Source: Leucobacter chromiireducens subsp. chromiireducens (GTDB lineage Bacteria; Actinomycetota; Actinomycetes; Actinomycetales; Microbacteriaceae). From it: 64,000 nt of DNA. Made by a program: the position numbers and the translations under genes. Below the pieces are notes generated by a model, which saw only the letters and a program-made list of their open reading frames with translations, did not search any database and was not told the DNA's origin. Location of the stretch: contig NZ_QYAD01000001.1 in the NCBI RefSeq assembly GCF_016758255.1, positions 806,001 through 870,000 of the forward strand, given 5' to 3'. Position 1 is the stretch's first letter. Each line of letters begins with the position of its first letter. This document shows, piece by piece, positions 26,521-35,903 of this stretch.

Positions 26521-28038
26521 CTATCGCCAGCGAGCACCCCAGCTCTTCGACTCACCCGCGGGGGCGATTGCCTGCGGAACTCCCGCGGGGTTCTCATCGC
26601 GGAGGGCCTCGGGCAGGAACGCGGCGGGCGCGTTCTGGTAGGCCACGGGGCGCATGAAGCGCGTGATCGCGGCGGTGCCGACCGAGGTGCTTGCGTCGTT
26701 TGTCGTAGCGGGCCAGGGACCGCCGTGCTGCTGGGCGGGGGTCACCGCGACGCCGGTCGACCAGCCATTGAAGAGCACGCGTCCGACCTGGAGGCTGAGC
26801 GCTGCGACGAGTGCGCGCAGCTCGCCCGCGTTCGCGGTCTCGCCGCTCGCCTCTGCGCTGCTGAGGTGGAGGGTGCCGGTGAGATTCCCCTCAAAAAACT
26901 CGGGCATGATCGCCGCAAGGTCGGTTCCCTCGGGCACCTCGACCACGATCGAGAGCGGTCCGAAGGCCTCCTCGGCGAGAGCCTCCGCGCTCGCGCGGAA
27001 ACCGTCGAGCGGCACCGAGACAATGGTCGGGGTGGCCCAGCCGTGCCCGGCCTCGTCGAAACGGATTCCTCCGGGCAGCACCGCGGTGACACCCTCGGAG
27101 CCCAGGATCGCGTTGCGCCGCTCGTCGAAGCTGCGGGCGATGCGGGGGTCGAGCAGGCGGTGCTCGGGGAAATCGCTTGCGGCGGTCTGGATTGCTGCGG
27201 GCAGCGCGGAACCGGCAGGGGCGAACACAAAACCAGGCTTCGTGCAGAGCTGCCCTGCGGAGCCTGAGACGCTTGTGAGGAAGCCCTCGGCGATCTCTGC
27301 GGCACGCTCCGCGATTGCGTCAGCGGTGACGAACACGGGGTTCACTGAGCCGAGCTCGCCAAAGAACGGAATGGGGGCCGGTCGACTAGCGGCGATGTCT
27401 GCGAGCAGACGGCCAACCGCGATCGAGCCCGTGAACGCGCCCGCCTTGATGCGCGGATCCTTCAGAACGCTCACACCCGCCTCGCGGCCGTGGATGAGCT
27501 GGAACGTGCCCTCGGGCATCCCCGCGGCGGCGAGAGCCTCGGTGGCAACGGCTGCAGTGGCGTCGGACAGCTCAGGGTGACCTGAGTGCGCCTTCACAAT
27601 CAGCGGGCAACCCGCGGCAAGCACGGCGGCCGAGTCGCCGCCCATCACGGAGAACGCGAATGGGAAGTTTGACGCGGAGAAGTTGATGACCGGGCCAACG
27701 GGCAGGTGCGTCCGGCGAATGTCGGGACGCACTCCCAACGCGAAATCGGTGTCGGCGTGGTCGATGCGAGCACCGAGGTATCCGCCGTCGACCAGGGTGT
27801 CAGCGAAGAGGCGCAGCTGGACCGCGGTGCGGGTGACCTCGCCGGCGAGACGGACCTCGGTGAGGCCGGTCTCGCGCATTGCGATGGCCACGAGCTCGTC
27901 ACGGTGTGCCTCGAGCGAATCAGCGACTGCGACGATCGCGCGTGCGCGCTCCTCGGGGCGCGTTGCGGCAAAAGCGGGCGCGGCTGCGGCTGCGCGCGCG
28001 ACAACAGCCTCGAGTTCAGGGGAGAGGGTCTCGGTCAT
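26521..28038 (-). CDS. NADP-type aldehyde dehydrogenase, probable 2-oxoglutarate-semialdehyde dehydrogenase
   Basis: The 505-residue protein starts at the ATG 28036-28038, with AAGGAAG upstream. Features of the ALDH superfamily include the INFSASNFPFAFSV cofactor region (about residue 135), the Glu of PFFGELGSVNP (near 250) and the catalytic Cys in AGQLCTKPGFV (near 288). The C-T-K-P-G context is characteristic of ketoglutarate-semialdehyde dehydrogenases, which perform the last step of hydroxyproline, arabinose or glucarate catabolism. The enzyme produces 2-oxoglutarate. Its promoter carries the same palindrome as the hydroxyproline genes 5-19 kb away, which favours the hydroxyproline role. 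Confidence 0.88.
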   Translation of the reverse strand: MTETLSPELEAVVARAAAAAPAFAATRPEERARAIVAVADSLEAHRDELVAIAMRETGLTEVRLAGEVTRTAVQLRLFADTLVDGGYLGARIDHADTDFALGVRPDIRRTHLPVGPVINFSASNFPFAFSVMGGDSAAVLAAGCPLIVKAHSGHPELSDATAAVATEALAAAGMPEGTFQLIHGREAGVSVLKDPRIKAGAFTGSIAVGRLLADIAASRPAPIPFFGELGSVNPVFVTADAIAERAAEIAEGFLTSVSGSAGQLCTKPGFVFAPAGSALPAAIQTAASDFPEHRLLDPRIARSFDERRNAILGSEGVTAVLPGGIRFDEAGHGWATPTIVSVPLDGFRASAEALAEEAFGPLSIVVEVPEGTDLAAIMPEFFEGNLTGTLHLSSAEASGETANAGELRALVAALSLQVGRVLFNGWSTGVAVTPAQQHGGPWPATTNDASTSVGTAAITRFMRPVAYQNAPAAFLPEALRDENPAGVPQAIAPAGESKSWGARWR

Positions 28039-28359
28039 GAGCTTCCTTTTCGCAAGTGGTGCGGTGGTGCGGCATCGCGCCACCTGAGAATAATGCCATG
28101 TGCAATTGTATAGCGCGCGAAGCGGCAGTGGCCAGGGTTCCCACTCCAGGCGAGACGCGGCCGCGCCCAGTGTCTCACGCGCTGGCAATGGTGGGGCTGC
28201 CAGTTCCGAACAGTGCAAGTGCGGGCGAGTGTGCGGAAGTGCGACTGTGTGCCGCCCGCGACTCGCCGGTCTTGACGTGAGTTGAATCATCAGATCAAGG
28301 TAAGGGTATGCTGAATCGCCGCTCGCGCGGTGTTTCTACTTCTGCCCGAAAGGACCCTT
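28039..28359. other. 321-base divergent intergenic region
   Basis: It holds the minus-strand aldehyde dehydrogenase promoter and operator (28098-28113) and, towards the right, a plus-strand TATGCT -10-like box near 28308-28313 and the GAAAGGA ribosome site for the FG-GAP gene. An open frame runs through it on the minus strand, but codon quality is poor and I see no gene. Confidence 0.6.
28098..28113 (-). promoter_or_regulatory. hydroxyproline-type operator over the aldehyde dehydrogenase -10
   Basis: Read on the minus strand the site is CTATACAATTGCACAT. The putative -10 TACAAT occupies site positions 4-9, followed by TGCACAT. The same arrangement is found in front of the Liv-type importer and, with a variant right half, at the second epimerase and the DapA-like gene. 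Confidence 0.55.
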
Positions 28360-30213
28360 GTGAATCATCAACTGCGGACGAGCCGCCGCGCTCGCCCACT
28401 CACGGCGCTTGCGCTTGCTCTCGCGGTGCCCGGTATTGCGTTCACGGCGACTCCCGCGTTGGCCGCACCGTCGACCGCATCGCTGCCCGCCGAGACGCAA
28501 GGCTCCGTGATTTCGGTCACTGGGGACCGGACGATCACCGGGCCCAATGGATCTGCGTTTGGTTCGACGGCGTCGCAGGCCCGATGCGACGTGAACGGGG
28601 ACGGAGTGCCAGACCTTGCGGTTGGCACCTACGCGACCTTTGACATGACCCCCGGCGCAACCGGGGCCTACGTGATGTTGGGAGCCGATCACACTGGCGG
28701 CTCGGCGGGGGTCGAGGATGTCGAGCCGATTCATGTGATCGACACGTCGCGCAACATGATGGGCGGCCTTGACGTGCGCTGCGCCGGTGACGTGAATGGT
28801 GACGGGATCGACGACCTGGTCGCCGTGGCCCAGGCGGCGGGTGCATTCATCGTGTACGGGGCCCGCGACTTCGGGGAGGTGCGCCTCGATGAACTCGGAG
28901 ATCGTGGCCATGTGGTGCTCGGAAGCATCACCCGCGCAAACGGAGTGGGCGATATTGACGGAGATGGCCGCGACGAGGTCGCAGTGACCGACACGAGCGG
29001 GGTGGTTACAATCTTGAACGCGGAGACGCTCGGCGCCGAGGTGGCGCTTGCCGAGACCGCGGGCCCTCGAGTCTCTGGGGCGGGGATCGACCTCGTTTCC
29101 GTGAGCCGTGCCGGGGACATGAACGGTGACGGTCGGGACGATCTCGCGGTCGGGGCGGCTTCCTGGCGTGCGCCCGGCGCGGGAAGCTTCGCGACCGGAG
29201 CGATCTGGGTGCTGACTGATCTCAGTGCGGATGTGACGGTTGGTGCGGATCCGGTGCCCGGCTTCCGCATCGATGGTCCGCCGCGAGGTTATGACTTGCT
29301 CGGTACCTCCACCGTGGGGCTTGGTGATATCACGGGGGACGGCTTCGACGATCTGCTCATTGGTGGGGAATCGGACGATCCGAAGACCGGGAGCGCTGTC
29401 GTCGTGACGGGCGGGCCCGACGGCGTGAACGTGCACACCGATCCGCTCGACGCTGATCGACCGGCAGTGCGCGCCGCGGGCACCGATGAGCAGCGTGGCT
29501 GGTGGGTGAACGGCATCGCGTCGGGCGACCACTTCGGGCACGCGGTCGGAGCGGTGCCGATGGAGGGCTGGGCCATGCTGCTCATGGGCGGAATGGACGG
29601 ATCTCCGGACCCGGATCGCGAGGGCTCGGGCTACGTGGTGGCGCTTGACTCGCGTGCCCTTGTCGACGGACGCGCTGGTGTCTCGCAGGCCGGAGTCTTC
29701 GATGCGTCCTCGCTGCTTTCGAAGGACTCGGAGCAGACGGGGGCAGCGCTCATCGTCGGGAGCCACGCTGATACTCGTCTGGGACGTTCGTTTGCGGACC
29801 TCACGGCGAATCGTGCCGGGGATCGCGTGGTATTCGCTGCAGGCGCCCCGGCGCTCTTCAGCGATGCCGACCCGGCCGTACGCATTCTCGAGGTGACCTC
29901 GCCGGCACCGACCGTCACTCCGGAGCCGAAGCCGGAACCCAAGCCGGAACCCAAGCCTGAGCCGAAGCCGGAACCCAAGCCTGAGCCGAAGCCCGAGCCC
30001 AAGCCGGAGCCCGGCGTGACCCCCGAGGTCACCCCGGAGGTGGCGCCCAACCCTCGGGCCGGTGCGAATTCCGCGGAGCCGCTTGCGCATACCGGTGGTG
30101 ACGGCGCAGCGTTCTGGGCTGTGGCTGCGCTTGGTGTGCTGGGGGTTGCGGGTGGCGGAGCCGTGCTGATCGCTCGTGCACGCACCGCTCGACGCAGCGA
30201 GAACGTGGGCTGA
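28360..30213 (+). CDS. sortase-anchored FG-GAP repeat surface protein
   Basis: The 617-residue protein starts at GTG 28360, with GAAAGGA five bases upstream. A signal peptide ends around ATPALAAPS (residue 37). The body contains at least five FG-GAP repeats with calcium-loop sequences such as DVNGDGVPDL, DVNGDGIDDL, DIDGDGRDEV, DMNGDGRDDL and DITGDGFDDL, forming an integrin-alpha-like beta-propeller. A Pro-Glu-Pro-Lys wall spacer (about residues 520-555) follows. The C-terminus has the sortase motif LAHTG, a hydrophobic helix and an Arg-rich tail. It is expected on the cell wall, possibly for adhesion or carbohydrate binding. Binding partner unknown. Confidence 0.88.
   Translation: MNHQLRTSRRARPLTALALALAVPGIAFTATPALAAPSTASLPAETQGSVISVTGDRTITGPNGSAFGSTASQARCDVNGDGVPDLAVGTYATFDMTPGATGAYVMLGADHTGGSAGVEDVEPIHVIDTSRNMMGGLDVRCAGDVNGDGIDDLVAVAQAAGAFIVYGARDFGEVRLDELGDRGHVVLGSITRANGVGDIDGDGRDEVAVTDTSGVVTILNAETLGAEVALAETAGPRVSGAGIDLVSVSRAGDMNGDGRDDLAVGAASWRAPGAGSFATGAIWVLTDLSADVTVGADPVPGFRIDGPPRGYDLLGTSTVGLGDITGDGFDDLLIGGESDDPKTGSAVVVTGGPDGVNVHTDPLDADRPAVRAAGTDEQRGWWVNGIASGDHFGHAVGAVPMEGWAMLLMGGMDGSPDPDREGSGYVVALDSRALVDGRAGVSQAGVFDASSLLSKDSEQTGAALIVGSHADTRLGRSFADLTANRAGDRVVFAAGAPALFSDADPAVRILEVTSPAPTVTPEPKPEPKPEPKPEPKPEPKPEPKPEPKPEPGVTPEVTPEVAPNPRAGANSAEPLAHTGGDGAAFWAVAALGVLGVAGGGAVLIARARTARRSENVG
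29919..30012 (+). repeat. Pro-Glu-Pro-Lys tandem repeat region
   Basis: Degenerate 12-base units encode about eight Pro-Lys-Pro-Glu repeats, the wall-spanning spacer of the FG-GAP protein. Copy number is likely variable between strains. Confidence 0.8.
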
Positions 30214-30253
30214 GCCGTATTGGGCTGGCGTGAACTCTGCCATTCCGTCTGAC

Positions 30254-32269
30254 TCAGAACGGGTGGTCGTCGGGGTCGTCGTCTTTGGCGACTGGCCCCG
30301 GCGGCACGAGGGGCCGGGCTGTTCGCGCGGGCGGCCGGACCCGTGCTGCGGCCGGCGGTGACATCGGTGATGTCGGTGCTGCAGCCTGCGGTGCCGATGA
30401 ACGCGCCGGTGGTTGCGGTGATGGTGGTGGTGTTCCGGTGTTGTCGTGTTTCAGGAACCTCACCCGGCTCGGCGGCTCATCGTCGTACACGCGTCCGGTT
30501 GGGGATCGCCAGCGCATCGTCCCGTCCGGCAACAACCGGTGGTCCCAGTCAGAGTTGTGCTTCATGGTGTGGTGGCCCCGGCACAGGTGTGCAAGGTTGT
30601 CTGTGGATGTGGTGCCGCCATCTGCTGCGGGGATCGTGTGGTCGATATCGCAGCGGTTCACCGGCACCCGGCAACCGGGGAACCTGCAGTGCAGGTCGCG
30701 GGCCCCGAGGAAACCGCGCATCTGTGCACTGGGCCGATACCGATCCACACTCAGCACATCCCCGGTCTCACCGGACACGGTGACCTTCTCCCAGAAGTCG
30801 GCGTGGCCTGCGTAGCCGCGAATCTGTTCGGGGTCGATGGGTCCGGACCCGATGAGTTCGGCGTCCGTGAACTCCGGCGGCGAGGACGGTGCTGTGCCAG
30901 TCGCGGTCTGGTCGGTGGCTGTGGGCTTCGCGGCCTGGGCACCAGGCACGGGAGCAGCGCTGTCGTTTGGTGGGGGTGCTGTGGTGGTCACCACGACCTG
31001 GATGTGCGCCCGCACCGCCTCCTCCGAAGACCCCGCAACCAGCCGCATCGGATCCCCAGCAAGGAGCAAGTCCCGGAACACATCCGTGCGAGTCTGAGCG
31101 CGACTGCGCTTGGGGATCCCGGCCCGGATCTCTCGCACCCCGGGACGCCCGCCTTTCATGCCCGGACGGAGTTCCCGGAGCATGCGCCGGCGTTCTGCGA
31201 CACTCTGTGCTCTCACACCCCGTGGCTTGCGCGTGGGGTGCGTGGGTGACGCTTCACCCGTGCTCGTGTCTGCGGGACCGGTGCCGCTGTCCGTGAGGGT
31301 GCGGGCGAGTTGGTGCTCGGTGACTTCCGCGGACTTCGCGAGCCGCGTCAAACGATCATGAATCGCATACGCCACAGGTGACGGCATGAACGCCACCAGC
31401 TCCGCCATCCCGTTCTCGTGATCACGCACCCACACTTTTCGCTCACACTCCGGCGAAGGAACAGGGGCGCCGCCGGTCTGGCCGGGGCTGTTGGGGTCGA
31501 GGCCGTTCGGGTCGGTGCCGTCGGGATCGGTGCTCGTTGGGCCGGGGCTGGATGGGTCAGTAGTGGATGGGTCATCGATCGTGGAGTCAACGCCCGGGAA
31601 CGGGGCCGGCTTCGGGAGGGTTCTCGCGAGTTCACGGGCAAGCTTCCGCGCGATCGGCCGCAAACGCTGCGGAGTCTGGGACTCAGCACGCCGCAATACC
31701 TCCGCCTCGTACCTGCCCCGCACACGCACCGAATCCGGGTCCTGCCCAAGCCCCAGCGCGTCCGCGGATTCCACAAGTGCCCGCACATGCTCGGGAGAAA
31801 CCTGCCCGGTGAGCATGCGCGGCAGAGTCGCAGGGAAACGCATCGTGAGCGCGCTCGCAAGGTTCAGATCGCGCTCCACGATGTGTTCGCTCTGATGAAG
31901 GGCGGTCGCGATCTCGGCACGCAGGGAACGGTACGGGATGTCGCCACTGCCGGAAGGGGCACGGTGCACCGCGGTCTCCATCGCGAAGGAAAGAACGTTC
32001 AGGCGTGCGGCGGTGAGGATGTTCTGGAAACGATCGAACTGTTCCAGCATGCCGACCACGTCATCCACCACCCGCACAGAGAACACGGGTGGGATGACAC
32101 CCGGGGCGGCGGACGCGAACGCTTTGGTGATGAGCTCGGTGGGGTCGAACTCCGGGGCGGCGGCGGGGTTTGGAGCGGACGGGCTGGGGGCCTTCGTGAA
32201 GCGCACCCGGGAAGCCCGGCGGGGCGCGATCGGTGAGCCAGCAGGGGGAGAACCTCGGGTGGTGGTCAT
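30254..32269 (-). CDS. DUF222 / HNH endonuclease-domain protein
   Basis: The 671-residue protein starts at the ATG 32267-32269. The central region (about residues 60-360) is a DUF222 domain interrupted by a Pro/Thr/Asp-rich low-complexity stretch near residues 210-250. The C-terminal HNH nuclease motif is complete: CRFPGCRVPVNRCDIDH, a later DNLAHLCRGHH, then MKHNSDW. A Pro-rich tail follows. Such proteins belong to the 13E12-type family that is multicopy in actinobacterial genomes and often encoded near mobile DNA, though no element ends are visible here. The substrate is unknown; a DNA-cutting role is inferred from the HNH motif. Confidence 0.85.
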   Translation of the reverse strand: MTTTRGSPPAGSPIAPRRASRVRFTKAPSPSAPNPAAAPEFDPTELITKAFASAAPGVIPPVFSVRVVDDVVGMLEQFDRFQNILTAARLNVLSFAMETAVHRAPSGSGDIPYRSLRAEIATALHQSEHIVERDLNLASALTMRFPATLPRMLTGQVSPEHVRALVESADALGLGQDPDSVRVRGRYEAEVLRRAESQTPQRLRPIARKLARELARTLPKPAPFPGVDSTIDDPSTTDPSSPGPTSTDPDGTDPNGLDPNSPGQTGGAPVPSPECERKVWVRDHENGMAELVAFMPSPVAYAIHDRLTRLAKSAEVTEHQLARTLTDSGTGPADTSTGEASPTHPTRKPRGVRAQSVAERRRMLRELRPGMKGGRPGVREIRAGIPKRSRAQTRTDVFRDLLLAGDPMRLVAGSSEEAVRAHIQVVVTTTAPPPNDSAAPVPGAQAAKPTATDQTATGTAPSSPPEFTDAELIGSGPIDPEQIRGYAGHADFWEKVTVSGETGDVLSVDRYRPSAQMRGFLGARDLHCRFPGCRVPVNRCDIDHTIPAADGGTTSTDNLAHLCRGHHTMKHNSDWDHRLLPDGTMRWRSPTGRVYDDEPPSRVRFLKHDNTGTPPPSPQPPARSSAPQAAAPTSPMSPPAAARVRPPARTARPLVPPGPVAKDDDPDDHPF

Positions 32270-32420
32270 GTGCTCATTCAAGCAGTGACCACTGACATTC
32301 AGACCCCAGAAAACCGCGGAAACACGCGGCAAAACAAGGGAATCCGAGGAAGCCCTGATCCCACTCTGGAAAGTCACCTCATCCTCAAGAAGAGGGTGAA
32401 AGTGGGGCGTGGCACAAGAA

Positions 32421-32455
32421 TGCGCTGCGGGTTCCGCGTAGGAACCCGCAGCGCA
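32421..32455. terminator. hairpin after the agmatine deiminase gene
   Basis: Perfect 15-bp arms (32421-32435, 32441-32455) with a 5-base loop lie 14 bases past the minus-strand stop. Confidence 0.75.
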
Positions 32456-32468
32456 CAGGTGTGAGGAG

Positions 32469-33494
32469 CTACGCGACCTTCGGCTGCTGCTGGGTGATGC
32501 AGTGGATGCCGCCGCCGCGGGCGAAGAGCGGCCGTGCGTCGATGCCGATCACCTCGCGGCCCGGGTAGACCTCGCGCAGCGTTGCAAGCGCGCGGTCGTC
32601 GGCCGGGTCATCGAACGAGCAGGCCAGGACCGCCCCGTTGATGACGACGTGATTGATGTAGCTGTAGTCAACGTATCCCTCAGCGTCGCGCAGCGTCTCG
32701 GGTGCGGGGAGATCCAGGATCTCGAACCCTGCCGAGGTGGCGCTCCGGTACTCGTCCGCAGCCGCCCGGTTGGCCTGCGCGATGGGGTGATCGGGGTGTG
32801 ATGCTGCGTCCTGACGGTGCATCAGCAACACGTCGGGGGTCGTGAACGCCGCGAGGATGTCGGAGTGCCCGCGCGTACCAAAGGTGTCGTGATCGCGCGT
32901 GAGCCCGCGGGGGAGCCAGAGCACGCTCTCGGCGCCAATGGTGCGGAGCAGCTCGGCCTCGACCTGCTCGGCCGACCATCCCGGGTTGCGGCCCGGATCG
33001 AGCTGAACCGTCTTCGTGATGATGACTCGGCCGGCGCCATCAACCTGGATGCCGCCGCCCTCGTTGACCATCTTCGAGTCGATCCGCTGGGCCCCGGCGG
33101 CCTCGGCGACAATCTTGCCGATGTGCTGATCGTTCTGCCAGCTGGCCCAGTCCTGCGCACCCCAGCCGTTGAACACAAAGTTCACGGCGCCGAGCTGCCC
33201 GTCATCCCCGATGACGAAGCTCGGGCCGATATCGCGCATCCAGGCATCGTCGAGTGGGGCGATCAGCTGGTCGATCTGGCCGGACAGGTAGCGGGAGGCG
33301 ACGGCCTCATCGCCGGGGTTCACCACGACAGTGACGGCCTCGTGCTCGCTCGCTGCGTTTGCCACGGCTGCCCACGTGCTGCGGGCCTCCTCGACCTCTG
33401 CCTCGGTCTCGCCGAGCGTGTACCCGCTGGTGGGCCAGGCGAGCCACAGGCGCTCCTGCTCGTGTCCTTCGATCGGCATGCGCCAGGTGGTCAT
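32469..33494 (-). CDS. aguA: agmatine deiminase family protein
   Basis: The 341-residue protein starts at the ATG 33492-33494, with AAAGGAG six bases upstream. It has the guanidino-group-modifying fold: WMRDIGPSFV (Asp near residue 88), NEGGGIQVDG near 150, a GHSDILAAF block near 215 (His/Asp) and the catalytic Cys in GGGIHCITQQQP near 333. Agmatine deiminases convert agmatine to N-carbamoylputrescine and ammonia. No carbamoylputrescine hydrolase gene is adjacent. It shares a 216-base divergent promoter region with the importer operon and could be co-regulated. Confidence 0.9.
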   Translation of the reverse strand: MTTWRMPIEGHEQERLWLAWPTSGYTLGETEAEVEEARSTWAAVANAASEHEAVTVVVNPGDEAVASRYLSGQIDQLIAPLDDAWMRDIGPSFVIGDDGQLGAVNFVFNGWGAQDWASWQNDQHIGKIVAEAAGAQRIDSKMVNEGGGIQVDGAGRVIITKTVQLDPGRNPGWSAEQVEAELLRTIGAESVLWLPRGLTRDHDTFGTRGHSDILAAFTTPDVLLMHRQDAASHPDHPIAQANRAAADEYRSATSAGFEILDLPAPETLRDAEGYVDYSYINHVVINGAVLACSFDDPADDRALATLREVYPGREVIGIDARPLFARGGGIHCITQQQPKVA

Positions 33495-33624
33495 TCGAAA
33501 CTCCTTTGAATCGGGGAGGGGATACCTCATATTACTGGGCGGTCGACCAATAAGGAAAGCTGCTTCGGTGAAATCCCAGATGGTGGAGGTTGTTGACAAG
33601 AGGGGTTCCATCTGTGAGCGTGCT

Positions 33625-33640
33625 GTGTAATATTGCACAT
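33625..33640 (+). promoter_or_regulatory. hydroxyproline-type operator over the Liv-importer -10
   Basis: GTGTAATATTGCACAT contains the -10 candidate TAATAT at site positions 4-9. One base out of register, TGTGTAATATTGCACA (33624-33639) is a near-perfect 16-base palindrome with one mismatched pair. Its position over the -10 suggests repression, most simply by the FCD-GntR protein encoded at 41.6-42.4 kb. Confidence 0.6.
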
Positions 33641-33710
33641 GGCGCAATGACCGCGCCGCACGCATCACTCTTCCGTGTGATTCAACGAAGCATCAGGAAA
33701 GGAAGACCCC

Positions 33711-34895
33711 ATGTCTGCACCCCACACATCGTGGTCCCGTCGTATCGCCGCCACCGGCGCTCTCGCTGTCACCGCAGCCCTCGCGCTGAGCGGGTGCTCC
33801 GGCGGCCTCGCGGGCGGCGGAGACGCGAGCTCCTCGGACGGCCCCATCAAGCTCGGCATGCTCGCGCCCTTCTCCGGCTCGGAAGCGGCCTTCGGCGATT
33901 ACATGAAGAACGGCGCCCAGATGGCGATCGACGAGATCAACGCCGACGGCGGCGTCGACGGCCGTGACCTCGAACTGGTTGTGGAAGACGACGCTTGCGA
34001 CGCGACCGCCTCGGTTGCTGCTGCGCAAAAGCTCGTGACCGCGGGCATCTCCGTGTCGGTCGGAGGCTACTGCTCGGGCGCCACGCTGCCCACGCTGCCG
34101 ATCTTTGCCGAGGCAGGCGTTCCGATGATCATCCCCGCCGCAAATTCGAACGCCCTCGTGGGGCAGGGCGCGTTCCTCATCAACGGAACGGGGTCTCAGC
34201 AGGCGGCAGCCATCGTGAAGTACGCGAACAAGGTCGGCGCGAAACAGGCCGCGGTGATTGACGACAACACTGACTACTCGAAGGATCTCGCAAACTCGGT
34301 GATCAAGCAGGCGAAGAGCGACGGCGACTTCGAGGTCGTGAAGACCGACTCTGTGAACCCCGATGAGAAGGACTTCGCGGCCAACGTGAACAACGTGCTC
34401 AGCGCGAAGCCCGACTTCATCGTGTGGACCGGCTACTACCAGGCCGGCGGTCTGCTGATCCGTCAGCTCCGCGAAGCGGGCTACGAGGGCACCATCATGG
34501 TGGGCGACGGGTCCGTCGACGCGCAGCTCGCTGCGATTGCCGGCGCGGAGTACACCGACGGCGTGGTGGGATCCTTCACGCAGACTCCCGACATGCTCGA
34601 GGGCGCGGACAAGTGGCTCGCGAACTACCAGTCAAGCTTCAACGCGGCACCGGGCCCGTACTCGACCCAGAGCTATGACGCGGTGCGCGTCGCTGCGGCG
34701 GCGCTGACCCAGGCCGGCTCGACGGACGGCGACGCGGTCTCGAAGGCGATCGCTGGCCTCGACGGCTTCCCGCTCTTCTCGGGCCCCGCCACCTTCACGA
34801 AGGAGGGAACGCTTGAGGGCAGCGGCGGCTTCGTGATCGTCGAGCCCACGGGCGATGGCGGTGCGTTCGTGATGAAGGACAGCCTGCAGGACTAA
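33711..34895 (+). CDS. Liv-type ABC importer solute-binding lipoprotein
   Basis: The 394-residue protein has a lipoprotein signal with lipobox LSGC (Cys about residue 27) and a mature domain of the branched-chain/amide-type periplasmic binding family: IKLGMLAPFSGSEAAFGDYMKNGAQMAIDEIN, then LVVEDDACDATASVAAAQKLV. It captures a substrate outside the cell for the permeases encoded downstream. The operon is convergent with the hydroxyproline genes and carries their operator, so hydroxyproline or proline is the likely ligand rather than leucine. AAAGGA precedes the ATG. Two GC hairpins in the following 112-base gap may lower expression of the later genes. Confidence 0.88.
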   Translation: MSAPHTSWSRRIAATGALAVTAALALSGCSGGLAGGGDASSSDGPIKLGMLAPFSGSEAAFGDYMKNGAQMAIDEINADGGVDGRDLELVVEDDACDATASVAAAQKLVTAGISVSVGGYCSGATLPTLPIFAEAGVPMIIPAANSNALVGQGAFLINGTGSQQAAAIVKYANKVGAKQAAVIDDNTDYSKDLANSVIKQAKSDGDFEVVKTDSVNPDEKDFAANVNNVLSAKPDFIVWTGYYQAGGLLIRQLREAGYEGTIMVGDGSVDAQLAAIAGAEYTDGVVGSFTQTPDMLEGADKWLANYQSSFNAAPGPYSTQSYDAVRVAAAALTQAGSTDGDAVSKAIAGLDGFPLFSGPATFTKEGTLEGSGGFVIVEPTGDGGAFVMKDSLQD

Positions 34896-34909
34896 TGCGG
34901 ACCGGGATC

Positions 34910-34981
34910 GCCCAGCGCTCACTGGGCGAACCCGCTGAGCGGCGGCGCGCGATTTCTCCGCAGCGCCGCCGCCCACCCCGC
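34910..34981 (+). terminator. GC hairpins between the importer binding-protein and permease genes
   Basis: GCCCAG/CTGGGC and GGCGGCGC/GCGCCGCC stems lie in the gap. They probably stabilise or attenuate the transcript, giving more binding protein than permease. Confidence 0.4.
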
Positions 34982-35007
34982 TCCCACGAAACTGCAAAGG
35001 CGGAAAC

Positions 35008-35901
35008 GTGTTTCAACTGATCTGGAACGGCCTCTTCGTCGGTTCCTTCTACGCCCTCGTCGCGCTCGGCTACAGCATGGTCTACGGCATCATCAAACTG
35101 CTGAACTTCGCGCACGGCGACCTCTATATGCTCGGATCGTTCCTGGCATTCGTCATCCTTGGCGGCGTTACCGGGCTGTTTGGCCTGGGCTCGATCCCAA
35201 TCTTGCTGCTGGTGTTGCTCATCACGATGTTGCTCACCGGCGGCATCGGCGTGATGATCGAGCGCGTCGCCTATCGTCCGCTTCGCACGAGCCCGCGGCT
35301 TGCGGCGCTCATCACCGCGGTGGGCGTCTCCTTCACCCTGGAGTACTCGGTGCGCCAGGTCTTCGGGGCCAGCCCGCTCGTGTTCCCGATACGACTCGCG
35401 GGTACCCCGATCGATGTGTTCGGCGCCCGCATCACCATGCCGCAGCTGGTGCTCATGCTGGTTGCCGCGCTCCTCATGTTCTTCCTGCAGCGCTATGTGA
35501 TGCACTCCCGAGAGGGCCGGGCCATGCGCGCGATCGCCCTCGACCAGAAGGCGTCGCTGCTCATGGGAGTGAACGTCAACCGCGTGATCTCGCGCACCTT
35601 TTTCATCGGCTCCGCGCTCGCTGGCGCCGCGGGAGTGATGGCCGCCGCGTACTACGGCACGATCGACTTCCTGATGGGCTTCGTCATCGGGCTCAAGGCA
35701 TTCACCGCGGCAGTGATCGGCGGCATCGGCAACCTCTACGGCGCCATGCTCGGCGGCCTCGTGCTGGGCCTCCTCGAATCGTTTGGCACACAGTGGCTCG
35801 GCGGCCAGTGGCGTGACGTCTTTGCGTTCGGCTTCTTGATCCTCTTCTTGGTGTTCAAACCCACCGGGATTCTCGGCGAGCGCGTAGTGGAAAGGGTCTG
35901 A
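35008..35901 (+). CDS. Liv-type ABC importer permease (LivH-like)
   Basis: The 297-residue protein starts at GTG 35008. The hallmark GSFYALVALGYSMVYGIIKLLNFAHGDLYMLG lies at residues 12-43, and about eight membrane helices follow. The EAA-like coupling segment (GRAMRAIALDQKASLLMGVNVNRV) is at about residues 170-195. It pairs with the LivM-like protein encoded two bases downstream to form the membrane channel. Confidence 0.93.
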   Translation: MFQLIWNGLFVGSFYALVALGYSMVYGIIKLLNFAHGDLYMLGSFLAFVILGGVTGLFGLGSIPILLLVLLITMLLTGGIGVMIERVAYRPLRTSPRLAALITAVGVSFTLEYSVRQVFGASPLVFPIRLAGTPIDVFGARITMPQLVLMLVAALLMFFLQRYVMHSREGRAMRAIALDQKASLLMGVNVNRVISRTFFIGSALAGAAGVMAAAYYGTIDFLMGFVIGLKAFTAAVIGGIGNLYGAMLGGLVLGLLESFGTQWLGGQWRDVFAFGFLILFLVFKPTGILGERVVERV

Positions 35902-35903
35902 TC

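Noticed and set aside
30254..32269. Mobile intron or homing element around the HNH gene
   Set aside because: No target-site duplication, terminal repeats or interrupted host gene could be seen; DUF222-HNH genes are commonly free-standing.
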